Below are positions 32,715-41,395 of a stretch of 64,000 bases of DNA, piece after piece. The DNA is from DASUGC01 sp035606665 (GTDB taxonomy: Bacteria > Acidobacteriota > Vicinamibacteria > Vicinamibacterales > SCN-69-37). The stretch covers positions 62,001 through 126,000 of the forward strand of contig DATNEY010000013.1 in assembly GCA_035606665.1 (NCBI GenBank). The letters are read 5' to 3'. The notes under the pieces are model-generated. The model was not told the DNA's origin. It did no database searches and worked only from the letters and a program-made list of their open reading frames with translations. Positions within the stretch are counted from its first letter, which is position 1. Each line of letters starts with the position of its first letter. Both the position numbers and the translations under genes were made by a program.

Positions 32715-34856
32715 TCAGAAACCGATTCCGAAGCTGACCCCCGCCGTCCGCGGGCGTCCGGGCTCGCCGATCATGCCTGACTGCGTCGAGAATGCGAACG
32801 CGATCGGGACGTACTTCGTGTCGAAGGCGTTGCGCACCCAGGCTTCGACAGTGATGCGCTTGCCGCGCCAGCCGCCGCGGAGGTTCGTCAGCGTGTACGC
32901 CTCCTGACCCTGCGCGTTGGTCTCGTCGTACTTGAAGGCGCCGAACGTCGCGACTTCGGCCCGGCCGAATGCCTGGCCGCCGGCGAGCGCGCGCGAAATC
33001 TGCGCTCCCACCGTGATCGTGTGTTCGGGCGTGTTGGGCACCTTCTTGTCAGCAACGCTGACGCCGCCTGCCGACGTTCCCGAACCAAAATGCGCCCGGG
33101 TGACGCCCACGATGGCGAAGACATCGACGCCGGCCTGCGGCCGCGCGGTCAACTCCAACTCAGCGCCGCGGCTTGTGGCCGAGCCGACGTTGAAGATGTA
33201 GAACTGTCCTGGCGCCCCGGGAATCGGCAGATTGAGCTGCAGGTCATCCCAGCTGATGCTGAACACCGATGCAGCCGCCGAGTACTTGCCGCTGGCAGCC
33301 GTGACCTTGACGCCGCCTTCTCCGTTCCAGGCCCGCTCCTCGCCGAAGCTCTCACGCCCCGGGATCGAGACGGGATTGAAGCCGCCTGCCTTGAACGCCC
33401 GCGAGGCCGTGCCGTAGATCAGCACGCCCGGCCGCGCACGGAATGCCGCAGCGATCTGAGGCGAGACGTCCGTGAACGTCCTCGTCTCCTTCACGATGAC
33501 ATTCGGCGAGATCTGGGGAGCCGTGCCGCTGAACAAGTCCGCTGATCGTGTTTCGCGATCGACGCGGGTGCCCACTGAGACGTCAAGCCTGTTCGAGAAT
33601 GCCAGGGTGCCGTGCGCGTACATGCTCACGCCCGAGTCCTCGAGCGTCGCTCGCGGACTCGTCGACACGACGGTGAACGGAATGAGGGGCGACAAGACGA
33701 AGGGCGCCACGGTGTTCGAAGCGTCCTGCTTGTAGTCCTGCTTCGAGAAAAACGCGCCCGCTTGCCAGCGCAGGCCGACCGAATCGGACAGCTTCACCGG
33801 CGCGGCGACGGGAGACGCAAAGCGAAACTCCTGCGTGAGCTGTGTCGCATCCTCGTCATTCCGGCGAGTCGCGGCCGGGAAGGGCGAGTAGTCGATGTCG
33901 GTCGCGTCCTCCGTCTTCCACTTGACGAACCCGGTCGTCGAGAGGAACGTCACCTGCTGCCCAACGGCCGTGTTGTGGACGGTGGTGGCGAACAGATCGC
34001 GGTTCGTGAAGCCCTCGAAGTCCCGCGCAACCTGGAAAGGATTCTGACGGAGGGCCGCCAGATCGTTCAGCGCGTAGTCGCCGTCGCGGGCGCGTTCGCC
34101 CGAGACGATCACGCGCGATTCCCACGTCGATGTCGGCGCCCAGAGCAACTGGCCTTTGCCGGCGAATGACTCGCGTGAGTCCACGTCGTGGCCGGTCACG
34201 GTGTTCGTGGAAAAGCCATCACGTTTGTTGAAGGAGATGGCTACGCCGGCTGCCGCTTTCGCGCCGAGCTTGCCGGACGCGTCGGCACGCACGCCGTACA
34301 TCGCGTCGGTTCCAAGGGGCACCGACACATTGCCGCTCCACGCCTTCATCGACGGACGGGCCGAAGTGATGTTGATGAGGCCGCCGAGCGCGTTGCGGCC
34401 GAAAAGGGCGCTCTGCGCGCCGCGTACAAACTCAATCTGGCCGACACCGACCAGATCGAAGCTCGACGTGTTCGAGTTGAACTGCGGTACGCCGTCGACG
34501 TAAGTGACGACTCCCGGGTTCGCTGGACTCGAACCGACGCCACGGATACGCGGATTGCTCAGCTTGCGCGCGGTGAACTCGGTGAAATGCGTATTCGGAG
34601 AAAAGATGCCCGCATCGGCGACGAACGTAATGCCGGCAGCCTTGATCAGATCCTCCTGAACGGCCGAGATGCTGACGGGCAGTGCCGCCGGATCGGCCGG
34701 CTCCTTGGTGGCGGTCACGGTAACGCTCGATCCAGGGACGCGGACCGGAGTCTGAGTTGGTTGGGTTGAGCCTGCGGCGCCCGAGGACTGAGCGAACGCG
34801 GTAGACGACACCAGAACTACGAGCGTCCCTAGGACGCCCCGAACAAAACTCTGCAT
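32715..34856 (-). CDS. TonB-dependent outer membrane receptor
   Basis: A 713-residue receptor. A signal peptide (cleavage near TAFAQS) is followed by a plug domain (VTVTATKEPADPAALPVSIS, then NPRIRGVGSSPANPGVVTYVDGVP and FVRGAQSALFGRNALGGLINI, about 50-165) and a barrel ending in the terminal-Phe signal SFGIGF. Overall it resembles siderophore or catecholate receptors that import iron complexes or other scarce nutrients across the outer membrane. The start ATG follows CATAAT by 6 bases without a Shine-Dalgarno. The half-size EamA gene lies upstream on the same strand. Ligand unknown. Confidence 0.93.
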   Translation of the reverse strand: MQSFVRGVLGTLVVLVSSTAFAQSSGAAGSTQPTQTPVRVPGSSVTVTATKEPADPAALPVSISAVQEDLIKAAGITFVADAGIFSPNTHFTEFTARKLSNPRIRGVGSSPANPGVVTYVDGVPQFNSNTSSFDLVGVGQIEFVRGAQSALFGRNALGGLINITSARPSMKAWSGNVSVPLGTDAMYGVRADASGKLGAKAAAGVAISFNKRDGFSTNTVTGHDVDSRESFAGKGQLLWAPTSTWESRVIVSGERARDGDYALNDLAALRQNPFQVARDFEGFTNRDLFATTVHNTAVGQQVTFLSTTGFVKWKTEDATDIDYSPFPAATRRNDEDATQLTQEFRFASPVAAPVKLSDSVGLRWQAGAFFSKQDYKQDASNTVAPFVLSPLIPFTVVSTSPRATLEDSGVSMYAHGTLAFSNRLDVSVGTRVDRETRSADLFSGTAPQISPNVIVKETRTFTDVSPQIAAAFRARPGVLIYGTASRAFKAGGFNPVSIPGRESFGEERAWNGEGGVKVTAASGKYSAAASVFSISWDDLQLNLPIPGAPGQFYIFNVGSATSRGAELELTARPQAGVDVFAIVGVTRAHFGSGTSAGGVSVADKKVPNTPEHTITVGAQISRALAGGQAFGRAEVATFGAFKYDETNAQGQEAYTLTNLRGGWRGKRITVEAWVRNAFDTKYVPIAFAFSTQSGMIGEPGRPRTAGVSFGIGF

Positions 34857-34862
34857 GACCCG

Positions 34863-34868
34863 ATTATG
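34863..34868 (-). promoter_or_regulatory. -10 element of the TonB receptor gene (leaderless)
   Basis: Minus-strand CATAAT lies 6 bases before the ATG at 34856; no purine-rich ribosome site fits between them. Confidence 0.5.
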
Positions 34869-34900
34869 ACGCAGGGGAACTATAGAAGTTCGACGGTCGG

Positions 34901-35353
34901 CTACCCCTGAGGCTTGAAGTACAGCACCAACGAGGCCCCGATGGCGACAAGCGCAAATCCGAGCCAAAGTAGTGGATTTGGCGCAACCTTCGGTGGATGC
35001 AAGTACATCGTGAACAGGACGTTGACGAGCGGCGCGCCGCCGAAAACCAGCGGCATCACGTAAGCCGGCAGCCCGCCGGCCCGAAACGCATAAATAATGA
35101 ACACCGCGCCGAGCGCGCCCAGGCCGCCCGCGAGCGTCGCCTGTGTGAAGCCGGCGGAGTTCCAGCCCTTGCCGAGTTCCCCCTGCGTGGCGAGCGCAAC
35201 GACGGGAACCAGCACTCCCACAAGCATGTAGGCGATTCCCACGCACAAGAGCGCGCGGAATGGGCTGCCGAGTTTGACCTGCCCCGAATGGAGGGCCGGT
35301 CCATACATGCCCCAGGAAAGAGCGGCGCCAAGCGCGAACGCGATCCAATGCAT
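34901..35353 (-). CDS. half-size EamA/DMT-like membrane protein
   Basis: A 150-residue protein with about five hydrophobic segments, the size of one EamA repeat rather than the usual ten-helix transporter. MHWIAFALGAALSWGMYGPALHSG and the closing LLWLGFALVAIGASLVLYFKP have the drug/metabolite transporter pattern. Such half-length proteins may function as homodimers. AATAAT lies 7 bases before the ATG, again without a ribosome site. Upstream of the TonB receptor on the same strand; a shared pathway is not evident. Confidence 0.75.
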   Translation of the reverse strand: MHWIAFALGAALSWGMYGPALHSGQVKLGSPFRALLCVGIAYMLVGVLVPVVALATQGELGKGWNSAGFTQATLAGGLGALGAVFIIYAFRAGGLPAYVMPLVFGGAPLVNVLFTMYLHPPKVAPNPLLWLGFALVAIGASLVLYFKPQG

Positions 35354-35360
35354 GGGCCGG

Positions 35361-35366
35361 ATTATT
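35361..35366 (-). promoter_or_regulatory. -10 element of the EamA-like gene (leaderless)
   Basis: Minus-strand AATAAT ends 7 bases before the ATG at 35353. Confidence 0.5.
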
Positions 35367-35489
35367 ACTTCCCGGCCGCCTGTCGTCTAATCACTGCAGG
35401 CGCCTCGTGGCGGTTTTCAGATAGGATCGATGGGCCGCCTGCCTGGAAACAATGTGCAAGTCCCTGAAGTATAAGGACATACGGTCGGA

Positions 35490-36821
35490 ATGACGGATAC
35501 GCGTACGGGCAGTGTGGCAGAACCGGAAGTTGGCAGCTACTTCGTGGCCAACTACCCGCCGTTCTCAATCTGGACGGCCGAGGGGGTCGCACGCGAGGCG
35601 CTGCCCGCGCTGGCCTCCCGACCGGCGCCGAACGTTCCGCTCGGGCTCTACCTCCACATCCCCTTCTGCCGGAAGCGCTGTCACTTCTGCTATTTCCGGG
35701 TCTACACGAACAAGAACGCATCGGAAGTCGAGCAGTACCTCGACCTGCTCGCGCGTGAATGGGACCTGCTGCGCCGGCAGCCGGCGCTCGAAGGGCGGAA
35801 GGTCGACTTCGTGTACTTCGGCGGCGGCACGCCGTCGTTCCTTTCGACGCAGCAGCTTTCGTCGCTGGTCGATCGGCTGACGGCGCATTCGCCCTGGACG
35901 GGCGCCGAGGAAATCACGTTCGAGTGCGAACCCGGTACGATCACGGAACCCAAACTCGACCTCATCCGACGCATCGGCGTCACGCGCCTCAGCCTGGGCG
36001 TCGAGAACTTCGACGATGGGATTTTGGAGTTGAACGGGCGCGCGCACCGATCGCCCGAGATTGCTCGGTCGTTCGCCTACGCGCGATCGATCGGGTTTCC
36101 GCAGATCAACATCGACCTGATCGCCGGCATGCTGGGCGAGACAGAAGAGAAGTGGCAGCGCACCGTCGAACGCACGCTGGCGCTCGATCCCGACAGCGTC
36201 ACGATCTATCAGATGGAGCTGCCGTACAACACGACGATCACGGCGGATATTCTCAAGGGCTCGGGACAGTTCACCGAACACGTCGCGTCGTGGGAGACAC
36301 GGCGCCGCTGGGTCCGCGAGGCGTTCGACGCGCTCGAGAGCGCCGGCTACTCGATCGGATCCGCCTACACCGCGGTCAAGAACCGGGATCGGACGAAGTT
36401 CGTGTACCGCGACCGGCTCTGGCAGGGCGCGGACCTGGCGGCCATCGGCGTGGCATCGTTCGGCCACATCAACGGCGTGCACATGCAGAACCTCGACACG
36501 TGGGAAACATACGGCGCCGCGATCGACCGTGGCGAGCTGCCGCTCGGCCGCGCGTACACGCCGACGGACGACGAGCGCCTGATCCGCGAAACAATCCTCC
36601 AGCTCAAGCGCGGATCGATCCGTCCGTCTTACTTTGCCGCGAAGTTCGGCGCCGACGTGCGGTCGCGCTTCGCCGACGCCTGGGCGTCGATCAAGAACGA
36701 CGGATATCTCGCCGAGTTCACCGACGACCGTATCGCGCTGACGCCTGACGGCCTCCTGCGCGTGGACATGCTGCTACAGCGCTTCTTCCTCGAACAGCAC
36801 AGGAACGTTCGATACACCTAA
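35490..36821 (+). CDS. HemN/HemW-like radical SAM enzyme
   Basis: A 443-residue protein. LYLHIPFCRKRCHFCYF (about 52-68) gives the CxxxCxxC cluster site of radical SAM enzymes. FVYFGGGTPSFLSTQQ is the glycine-rich SAM contact, and ITFECEPGTITEPKL, RLSLGVENFDDGIL and INIDLIAGMLGETEEKWQ are the HemN-superfamily core. The C-terminal HemN domain (about 350-440) is present. This superfamily includes oxygen-independent coproporphyrinogen oxidase, the heme chaperone HemW, and class C methylases of natural-product pathways. The next gene is an FAD enzyme with halogenase motifs, 29 bases downstream, so a specialised-metabolism role is at least as likely as heme synthesis. Confidence 0.88.
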   Translation: MTDTRTGSVAEPEVGSYFVANYPPFSIWTAEGVAREALPALASRPAPNVPLGLYLHIPFCRKRCHFCYFRVYTNKNASEVEQYLDLLAREWDLLRRQPALEGRKVDFVYFGGGTPSFLSTQQLSSLVDRLTAHSPWTGAEEITFECEPGTITEPKLDLIRRIGVTRLSLGVENFDDGILELNGRAHRSPEIARSFAYARSIGFPQINIDLIAGMLGETEEKWQRTVERTLALDPDSVTIYQMELPYNTTITADILKGSGQFTEHVASWETRRRWVREAFDALESAGYSIGSAYTAVKNRDRTKFVYRDRLWQGADLAAIGVASFGHINGVHMQNLDTWETYGAAIDRGELPLGRAYTPTDDERLIRETILQLKRGSIRPSYFAAKFGADVRSRFADAWASIKNDGYLAEFTDDRIALTPDGLLRVDMLLQRFFLEQHRNVRYT

Positions 36822-36847
36822 ACAACCTGCAACCAACAACCTGCAAA
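36820..36847. repeat. heptad repeat (AGGTTGC type) before the FAD enzyme
   Basis: AACCTGC and AACCAAC heptads fill the 29-base gap between the radical SAM stop and the FAD enzyme start, in the region where a ribosome site would lie. Confidence 0.6.
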
Positions 36848-36850
36848 GTC

Positions 36851-38095
36851 ATGAGTGAATTCGATGCGATCGTGATCGGCGGAGGGCCTTCGGGCTCGAC
36901 CGCCGGCGCCCTGCTCGCCGAGCAGGGACACAACGTGCTCCTGCTCGAGCGTGAGCCGTTTCCGCGCTACCACATCGGCGAGTCGCTGATTCCGTACACC
37001 TGGTTCACACTCAACCGCCTCGGTGTCGTGGACTGGCTGCGCACGTCCGCCTGCCCCAAAAAGTACAGCGTGCAGTTCGTTTCGATCACCGGCAAGGTGT
37101 CGCAGCCGTTCTACTTCTTCAGCACCATCCATCACGAGTGCTCGCAGACCTGGCAGGTCTGGCGCGGTGAATTCGACCAGATGCTGCTCGACAACGCCGT
37201 CAAGAAGGGCGTGACGCTCCGCCAGCATGTATCCGTCCGCGACGTCCTCATGGAAGGCTCGCGCGTCGTCGGCGTCCGCGCGGACACCAAGGACGGCGTC
37301 AAGGGCGAGGAGATCCGCGCGAAGGTCGTCATCGATGCGAGCGGAAGGGATTCCCTGCTGTCGCGCAAATTCGGGTGGAAGGACAAGGACGCGGATCTGA
37401 ACAAGATCGCCGTCTGGAGCTACTTCGAGGACGCGAAACGCGACCCGGGCCTGGACGAGGGCGCGACAACGGTCGCGTACGTGCCGCAGAAGGGCTGGTT
37501 CTGGTACATCCCGCTCCACTCGAACATCGTCTCCGTCGGCGTCGTCGGCGAGCCTTCCTACCTGTACAGGGACACGAGAGATCCCGACGCGATCTTCCAC
37601 CGCGAAGTCGAAGGCTGCGTGTGGATCAAGGAACGTGTCAGCGTCGGCAAGCAGGTGCAGCCGGTCCGCGTCACGGGCGAGTACTCGTATCATTCGAAGA
37701 AGATCGGCGGCGACGGATTCTGCCTGGTCGGCGACGCGTTCGCGTTTCTCGACCCGCTGTTCTCCACGGGCGTTTTCCTGGGCCTGAAGAGCGGCGAGAT
37801 GGCCGCCGACGCCGTCCACGCCGCCCTGCAGACCGGCAGCGTCGATGCCGCCCACTTCGATGACTACTACACGCGCCAGCGCCGCGCCGTGATGAGCTTC
37901 CGCCAGCTCGTCTACGCCTTCTACGATCTCTCCTTCAGCTTCCGCGAGTTCCTCCAGGTGTACCCGCATCTGAACTCACTGATCGTGGACACGCTCGTCG
38001 GCAACGTGTTCACGGATCTGACGCCGCTGTTCAAGGCGCTGGAGGAATACAAGGCGAAGAGCACGAGGGCGGAGATTGACGTTGCCACTGCTTAG
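36851..38095 (+). CDS. FAD-dependent oxidoreductase with flavin-halogenase motifs
   Basis: A 414-residue flavoprotein. The FAD Rossmann fold opens DAIVIGGGPSGSTAGALLAEQG (about 4-26). GWFWYIPL (about 215-222) matches the WxWxIP motif that marks flavin-dependent halogenases, and FLDPLFSTG (about 300-308) matches the FxxPxxSxG halogenase loop. A lysine-rich segment (CPKKYSVQF) sits where halogenases carry their active-site Lys. Close non-halogenating relatives (geranylgeranyl reductase-type) share the second motif, so halogenation is a strong hint only. The upstream radical SAM gene is 29 bases away and the two are likely co-expressed. No carrier protein is adjacent. Confidence 0.85.
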   Translation: MSEFDAIVIGGGPSGSTAGALLAEQGHNVLLLEREPFPRYHIGESLIPYTWFTLNRLGVVDWLRTSACPKKYSVQFVSITGKVSQPFYFFSTIHHECSQTWQVWRGEFDQMLLDNAVKKGVTLRQHVSVRDVLMEGSRVVGVRADTKDGVKGEEIRAKVVIDASGRDSLLSRKFGWKDKDADLNKIAVWSYFEDAKRDPGLDEGATTVAYVPQKGWFWYIPLHSNIVSVGVVGEPSYLYRDTRDPDAIFHREVEGCVWIKERVSVGKQVQPVRVTGEYSYHSKKIGGDGFCLVGDAFAFLDPLFSTGVFLGLKSGEMAADAVHAALQTGSVDAAHFDDYYTRQRRAVMSFRQLVYAFYDLSFSFREFLQVYPHLNSLIVDTLVGNVFTDLTPLFKALEEYKAKSTRAEIDVATA

Positions 38096-38418
38096 AGCAC
38101 ACATGAAGCAATGAAGGCAGTGAAGGATCTTCATCTCTTCGAAGCACCCAGCACACGAGGGGGTAGCTAGAGCATCAGGACAACTCACGACGGGAACCGT
38201 CGTACCCCGACGGTAATGTTGGGTTTGTCAGGGGACGGAGCACGCTCTTGATGCCGTCTTTGAGGCCAGGAACCGGTGCACTTGGATCGCGCAGCCGATT
38301 ACTTTCTGAACCAGAGGATCTTCGACCAGAGCCACGCGATCCGCGCTGCAACAACCGGACCGCATGCGGATCGACCGTGAAGGATGTGTGCACTTCTCTC
38401 TTCCGGTATCATCCGCCC
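38096..38418. other. 323-base gap without a convincing gene
   Basis: I see no frame with protein-like composition, no tRNA-like fold and no clear terminator. The last bases hold the TATCAT box of the thioesterase gene. Confidence 0.5.
38407..38412 (+). promoter_or_regulatory. -10 element of the thioesterase gene (leaderless)
   Basis: TATCAT ends 6 bases before the GTG at 38419; no ribosome site is present. Confidence 0.5.
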
Positions 38419-38829
38419 GTGGCCGTTTCCTCCCATCGTTATCGTCGCCGCGTCGAGTTCGCGGACACTGACATGGCCGGCGTGGCGCACTTCAGCTGGA
38501 TCGCCCGCTACATGGAAGAGGCGGAGCACGCGCTGTGGCGGGCGGCGGGACTGAGCATCGTGCCGCCCGACCACGCGCTGGGGTTTCCGCGCGTGGCGGT
38601 ATCGATGAACTTCAAGGCACCGCTCTACTTCGAGGACGAGTTCGAGGTGGACGTACGGATCACCGCGATCTCGTCGCGATCGGTCTCGTACTCGCACACG
38701 ATCACCCGCGGCGATACGGTGATCGCGACCGGCACGATGACGGCGGCGTGCGTCAGGAAGATCGAAGGCAAGATGCAGGCGACCGAGCTCCCGCTCGCCA
38801 TCCTCGATCGGCTCGCCGTACACGCCTAG
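38419..38829 (+). CDS. hotdog-fold acyl-CoA thioesterase (YbgC/4HBT type)
   Basis: A 136-residue protein. VEFADTDMAGVAHFSWIARYMEEAEHALW is the catalytic Asp loop and long helix of 4-hydroxybenzoyl-CoA/YbgC thioesterases, followed by the strands FKAPLYFEDEFEVDVRITAIS and SVSYSHTI. It hydrolyses an acyl-CoA or acyl carrier thioester in the cytoplasm. GTG 38419 is chosen because homology starts just after it and TATCAT precedes it by 6 bases; longer upstream frames lack any family sequence. It sits about 320 bases after the halogenase-like gene, on the same strand but with its own promoter. Confidence 0.87.
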   Translation: MAVSSHRYRRRVEFADTDMAGVAHFSWIARYMEEAEHALWRAAGLSIVPPDHALGFPRVAVSMNFKAPLYFEDEFEVDVRITAISSRSVSYSHTITRGDTVIATGTMTAACVRKIEGKMQATELPLAILDRLAVHA

Positions 38830-38952
38830 GTAAGCTTTTCTCCATCGAAGGGCGTCGCCTGCTCACGCGCCCTCGTTCGACGCCACATTCGAGTCCGCAG
38901 CGAGGTTCTCCGGCTGGTACGGGCGTTGCACTGCATGTCGCGGGAGACCCCC

Positions 38953-39144
38953 ATGCGCTATGTGAACCTCTACCTCGCGGGCTACGCGGTGTTCGTCATC
39001 GGAGTTGTCCTGGCGCTCTGGAAGGCAAACATCCTGTCGCGCATCGATCCGGTCTGGATCGCGATCGGCTTCGTCCTCGCGATTGGCGTGGGCATCATGA
39101 TCGCCGTGTCGGCCGGCAAGCCGGCCATCACAAGTGAGAGATAG
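38953..39144 (+). CDS. small two-helix membrane protein
   Basis: A 63-residue protein (MRYVNLYLAGYAVFVIGVVL, then a short loop and PVWIAIGFVLAIGVGIMIAV). Two transmembrane helices and a short polar tail; no family recognised. GGGAG lies 7 bases before ATG 38953, better than ATG 38926. The gap after the thioesterase is about 120 bases. Confidence 0.65.
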   Translation: MRYVNLYLAGYAVFVIGVVLALWKANILSRIDPVWIAIGFVLAIGVGIMIAVSAGKPAITSER

Positions 39145-39147
39145 CGT

Positions 39148-39170
39148 ATCGATCCATCGATTCATGGACT
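39148..39170. repeat. ATCGATCC-type octamer repeat, short copy
   Basis: TATCGATCCATCGATTCATGGA lies between convergent genes; the larger copy is at 49899-49980. Confidence 0.45.
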
Positions 39171-39179
39171 CAGCGCGGT

Positions 39180-40385
39180 CTACTCTCGCTTGAGCCAGGC
39201 ATTGATTACGCCCGCCGCGATTTCATTGCCTCGGCGGTTCCAGTGCGCGTCTAGGGGCAGGCCCGTGACCTTTTCTCCCGCCGCGTGCGCGGCTTCGACG
39301 GCCTCACCGACGCCAGGGATGAACTCGACGCCGGCGCGCCTGCACACATCTGATACCGACCAGAAGCTGAACGCCTTGTCCGGTCTGGCGGAAAATACCG
39401 CCACGGGCACGCCGGCTCGCTTCTGGATCATCTGAAGCAGCTCGACGGTCGTCGCCACCGCCTGCAATACGTCCGGATCGTCCGGCCGCGCGAACTGCTC
39501 GATCGATCCAACGGACTTCGCGCGCAGGAACGTGAGATTCACGTTCACGAGCCGCAGCAGATATGAATGGCGCGCGAGGTTGTAGAGCGGCCCCCAGCCC
39601 GGGTTCTCCGGGAACTTCGGCACGACGCGTCCGTTTTCCCAATACGGCCGCGTGAGCTGGTTGTTGTCCGTGGTGCTGCGTGACTCGAGCGCATGCGAGT
39701 TGTTGATGAGATCGTTCGGATGCATCTGGACGATGACGAGCCAGGGCTTGATGCCGTCCACGAACTCGTCCACGAGCATGAACTCCTGCAGCGTTCCGTA
39801 GCCGCCGCCGCCGATGGCAAACAGCTCGAGGTCCGGTCGCATCGCGGCGAGCAGCTCGTAATAGGTCTCGCCCGTCGAAAGGTGCTCTCCTTCCGTGAAC
39901 GAATCGCCGACGACGAGAACCTTGCGTTTCGGGGAAGCGGGATCGCCGTAGATACGGAATCCATCGCGGGTCGTCTGGTAGCGCACGTGTCCAAACGCCG
40001 GCAGGTCGCGCTCGACGGTCGCGTTGGCCCTCGGGCGCCAGCCGATCGTGCCGGCGAGAATCCGGCTCTGCGGTGTCGTCCACGATCGGACCGCGAAGAC
40101 GAGCCGTAGTCCTCCCTCGGCCAACCCGAGCGTGAAGAGAGTGGCAACGACCGAAAGCAGCATCTGCCGCCACGGCGCCCGCTCCCGGCGGACCAGAAAG
40201 GTCAGGCCCACAAGGAGGGCCGCCACATCGAACAGTGCGAGCACGATCCGGCTCGCGGGATTCGTGATCCGGCCGCCGACCGTCAGCGAAGCCCCAAGCA
40301 CCCATTCGTTGGCGATGAGTGCGATGGCGATGAAGACGAGGCCGCCGATGAGAAAGGGCCGGCCGCGCGATGAGGACGAAGGCAC
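39180..40385 (-). CDS. membrane-anchored SGNH/GDSL hydrolase
   Basis: A 401-residue protein. Two to three N-terminal helices (FLIGGLVFIAIALIANEWV, IVLALFDVAALLVGLTFLV, LLSVVATLFTLGLAEGGL) anchor a periplasmic SGNH domain. Block I is VLVVGDSFTEG (Ser near 161), the mid-domain Gly/Asn blocks are AIGGGGYGTLQEF and VQMHPNDLINN, and the closing Asp/His pair is in DAHWNRRGNE (near 380). These are esterases or acyl-transfer enzymes acting on polysaccharide or lipid. The start is set at GTG 40385, which follows TAGGAT by 8 bases; a TTG at 40415 would add ten residues. Convergent with the small membrane protein gene. Confidence 0.85.
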   Translation of the reverse strand: MPSSSSRGRPFLIGGLVFIAIALIANEWVLGASLTVGGRITNPASRIVLALFDVAALLVGLTFLVRRERAPWRQMLLSVVATLFTLGLAEGGLRLVFAVRSWTTPQSRILAGTIGWRPRANATVERDLPAFGHVRYQTTRDGFRIYGDPASPKRKVLVVGDSFTEGEHLSTGETYYELLAAMRPDLELFAIGGGGYGTLQEFMLVDEFVDGIKPWLVIVQMHPNDLINNSHALESRSTTDNNQLTRPYWENGRVVPKFPENPGWGPLYNLARHSYLLRLVNVNLTFLRAKSVGSIEQFARPDDPDVLQAVATTVELLQMIQKRAGVPVAVFSARPDKAFSFWSVSDVCRRAGVEFIPGVGEAVEAAHAAGEKVTGLPLDAHWNRRGNEIAAGVINAWLKRE

Positions 40386-40393
40386 GCGAGAAG

Positions 40394-40399
40394 ATCCTA
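40394..40399 (-). promoter_or_regulatory. -10 element of the SGNH gene (leaderless)
   Basis: Minus-strand TAGGAT ends 8 bases before the GTG at 40385. Confidence 0.4.
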
Positions 40400-40414
40400 T
40401 CGTGCGGCGGGCCA

Positions 40415-40467
40415 AAGGCCGCCGACTACGGTCTCCGATGTCAGTAGTCGGCGGCCTTCAGGCCGCC
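40415..40467 (-). terminator. hairpin after the VWFA gene
   Basis: A perfect 15-base stem (40415-40429 with 40444-40458) shares its right arm with a second 7-base stem (GGCGGCC, TTCA, GGCCGCC at 40450-40467). It lies between the VWFA stop and the SGNH start. There is no U-run, so it may be a REP-like element as well as a terminator. Confidence 0.55.
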
Positions 40468-40474
40468 GGACTCA

Positions 40475-41395
40475 TCAGTCCGCGTAGTACCCCTGCCGCG
40501 CGCGAATCGTGGCGTCCGGCGCCTTCGGCACCTGCACCCTGATCGTGTGCCAGCCACGGCCGCTGACGCCGTTCGGCGAATAGCGGAGCACGTAGCTCTG
40601 CCGGAAGTCGCTGAAGATGGTCCTGAACGCGCGCGCAATCGACGACGCGCGAAACCAGCGCGCCTGCTTGCGCAATTCGCCACCTGTCCGCTCCGCGGCC
40701 TGCTCGATGATTCGCACGCCGTCCGGACGCGCCCGGGGCGTGCACGACCGCACGCGATAGTTCGCCGGGCCGCCCCCGCCCGAATAGTCGACCAGATGCA
40801 GCAGGGCGTCGGTCCGGCCCGCGAGCTCGAGCAGAAGCGAGGCGGGAACCACGCTGCCGCAATCCTGCCGATCGGTCATGCCGACGACGAGATGACGCCG
40901 CCCGGGATCGGGACGATGCACCAGACCCGCCAGAAGCGCATCGTGTATCACCGAGATGCCGCCGACCGCGGAGAACCTGGTCTTGACCTGCGTGCCGGCT
41001 TCGACCCAAGGCACCGCTGGCTGGACGGCGTCGCCGATCGTGAGGAGCCTGAAACGATCGCCGGGCCGCAGGAGCTGGACGACGGCCTGCACGTCCTTGT
41101 CCATTTCGTCGAGCTTTCCAGCGGTGCTGCCGCTCGTATCCAGAAAGAGCGTGACGTCGATGGGAACGGACTCGATCGACACGGCTTCGACGGTCTGCGC
41201 GACGCCGTTGTCGGTGAGCAGGAAGTCCGTGGTCTTGAGATTCGCAACGATCGAATTGCCGCGCTTCACGGACACGTTGACGCTCACCGTCGACGTTGTC
41301 GATCGAAATACCGGTTGCTGCTGTGCAAAGGGCCGGACACCAGCCGCGGCGAGCACGAAGACGCCCAAGAGCAACGACCCGCGGATCATCTTCAT
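40475..41395 (-). CDS. VWFA-related acidobacterial secreted protein
   Basis: A 306-residue protein with a signal peptide (cleavage near RPFAQQ). FRSTTSTVSVNVSVKRG and LKTTDFLLTDNGVAQTVE are the opening strands of the acidobacterial VWFA-related family. The VWA domain has an intact metal site, DVTLFLDTSGSTAGKL (near 80-95), and closes with SYVLRYSPNGVSGRGWHTIRV. It begins by overlapping the last 4 bases of the TPR gene, so the two are translationally coupled. Likely a surface or periplasmic adhesion or assembly protein; partner unknown. Confidence 0.85.
   Translation of the reverse strand: MKMIRGSLLLGVFVLAAAGVRPFAQQQPVFRSTTSTVSVNVSVKRGNSIVANLKTTDFLLTDNGVAQTVEAVSIESVPIDVTLFLDTSGSTAGKLDEMDKDVQAVVQLLRPGDRFRLLTIGDAVQPAVPWVEAGTQVKTRFSAVGGISVIHDALLAGLVHRPDPGRRHLVVGMTDRQDCGSVVPASLLLELAGRTDALLHLVDYSGGGGPANYRVRSCTPRARPDGVRIIEQAAERTGGELRKQARWFRASSIARAFRTIFSDFRQSYVLRYSPNGVSGRGWHTIRVQVPKAPDATIRARQGYYAD

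Noticed and set aside
35490..36821. Firm assignment as HemN in heme synthesis
   Set aside because: The superfamily is functionally mixed, no heme genes are adjacent, and the partner flavoenzyme points elsewhere.
38175..38393. A 72-residue minus frame in the gap before the thioesterase
   Set aside because: No family resemblance, no ribosome site, and low-complexity Ser/Arg composition.
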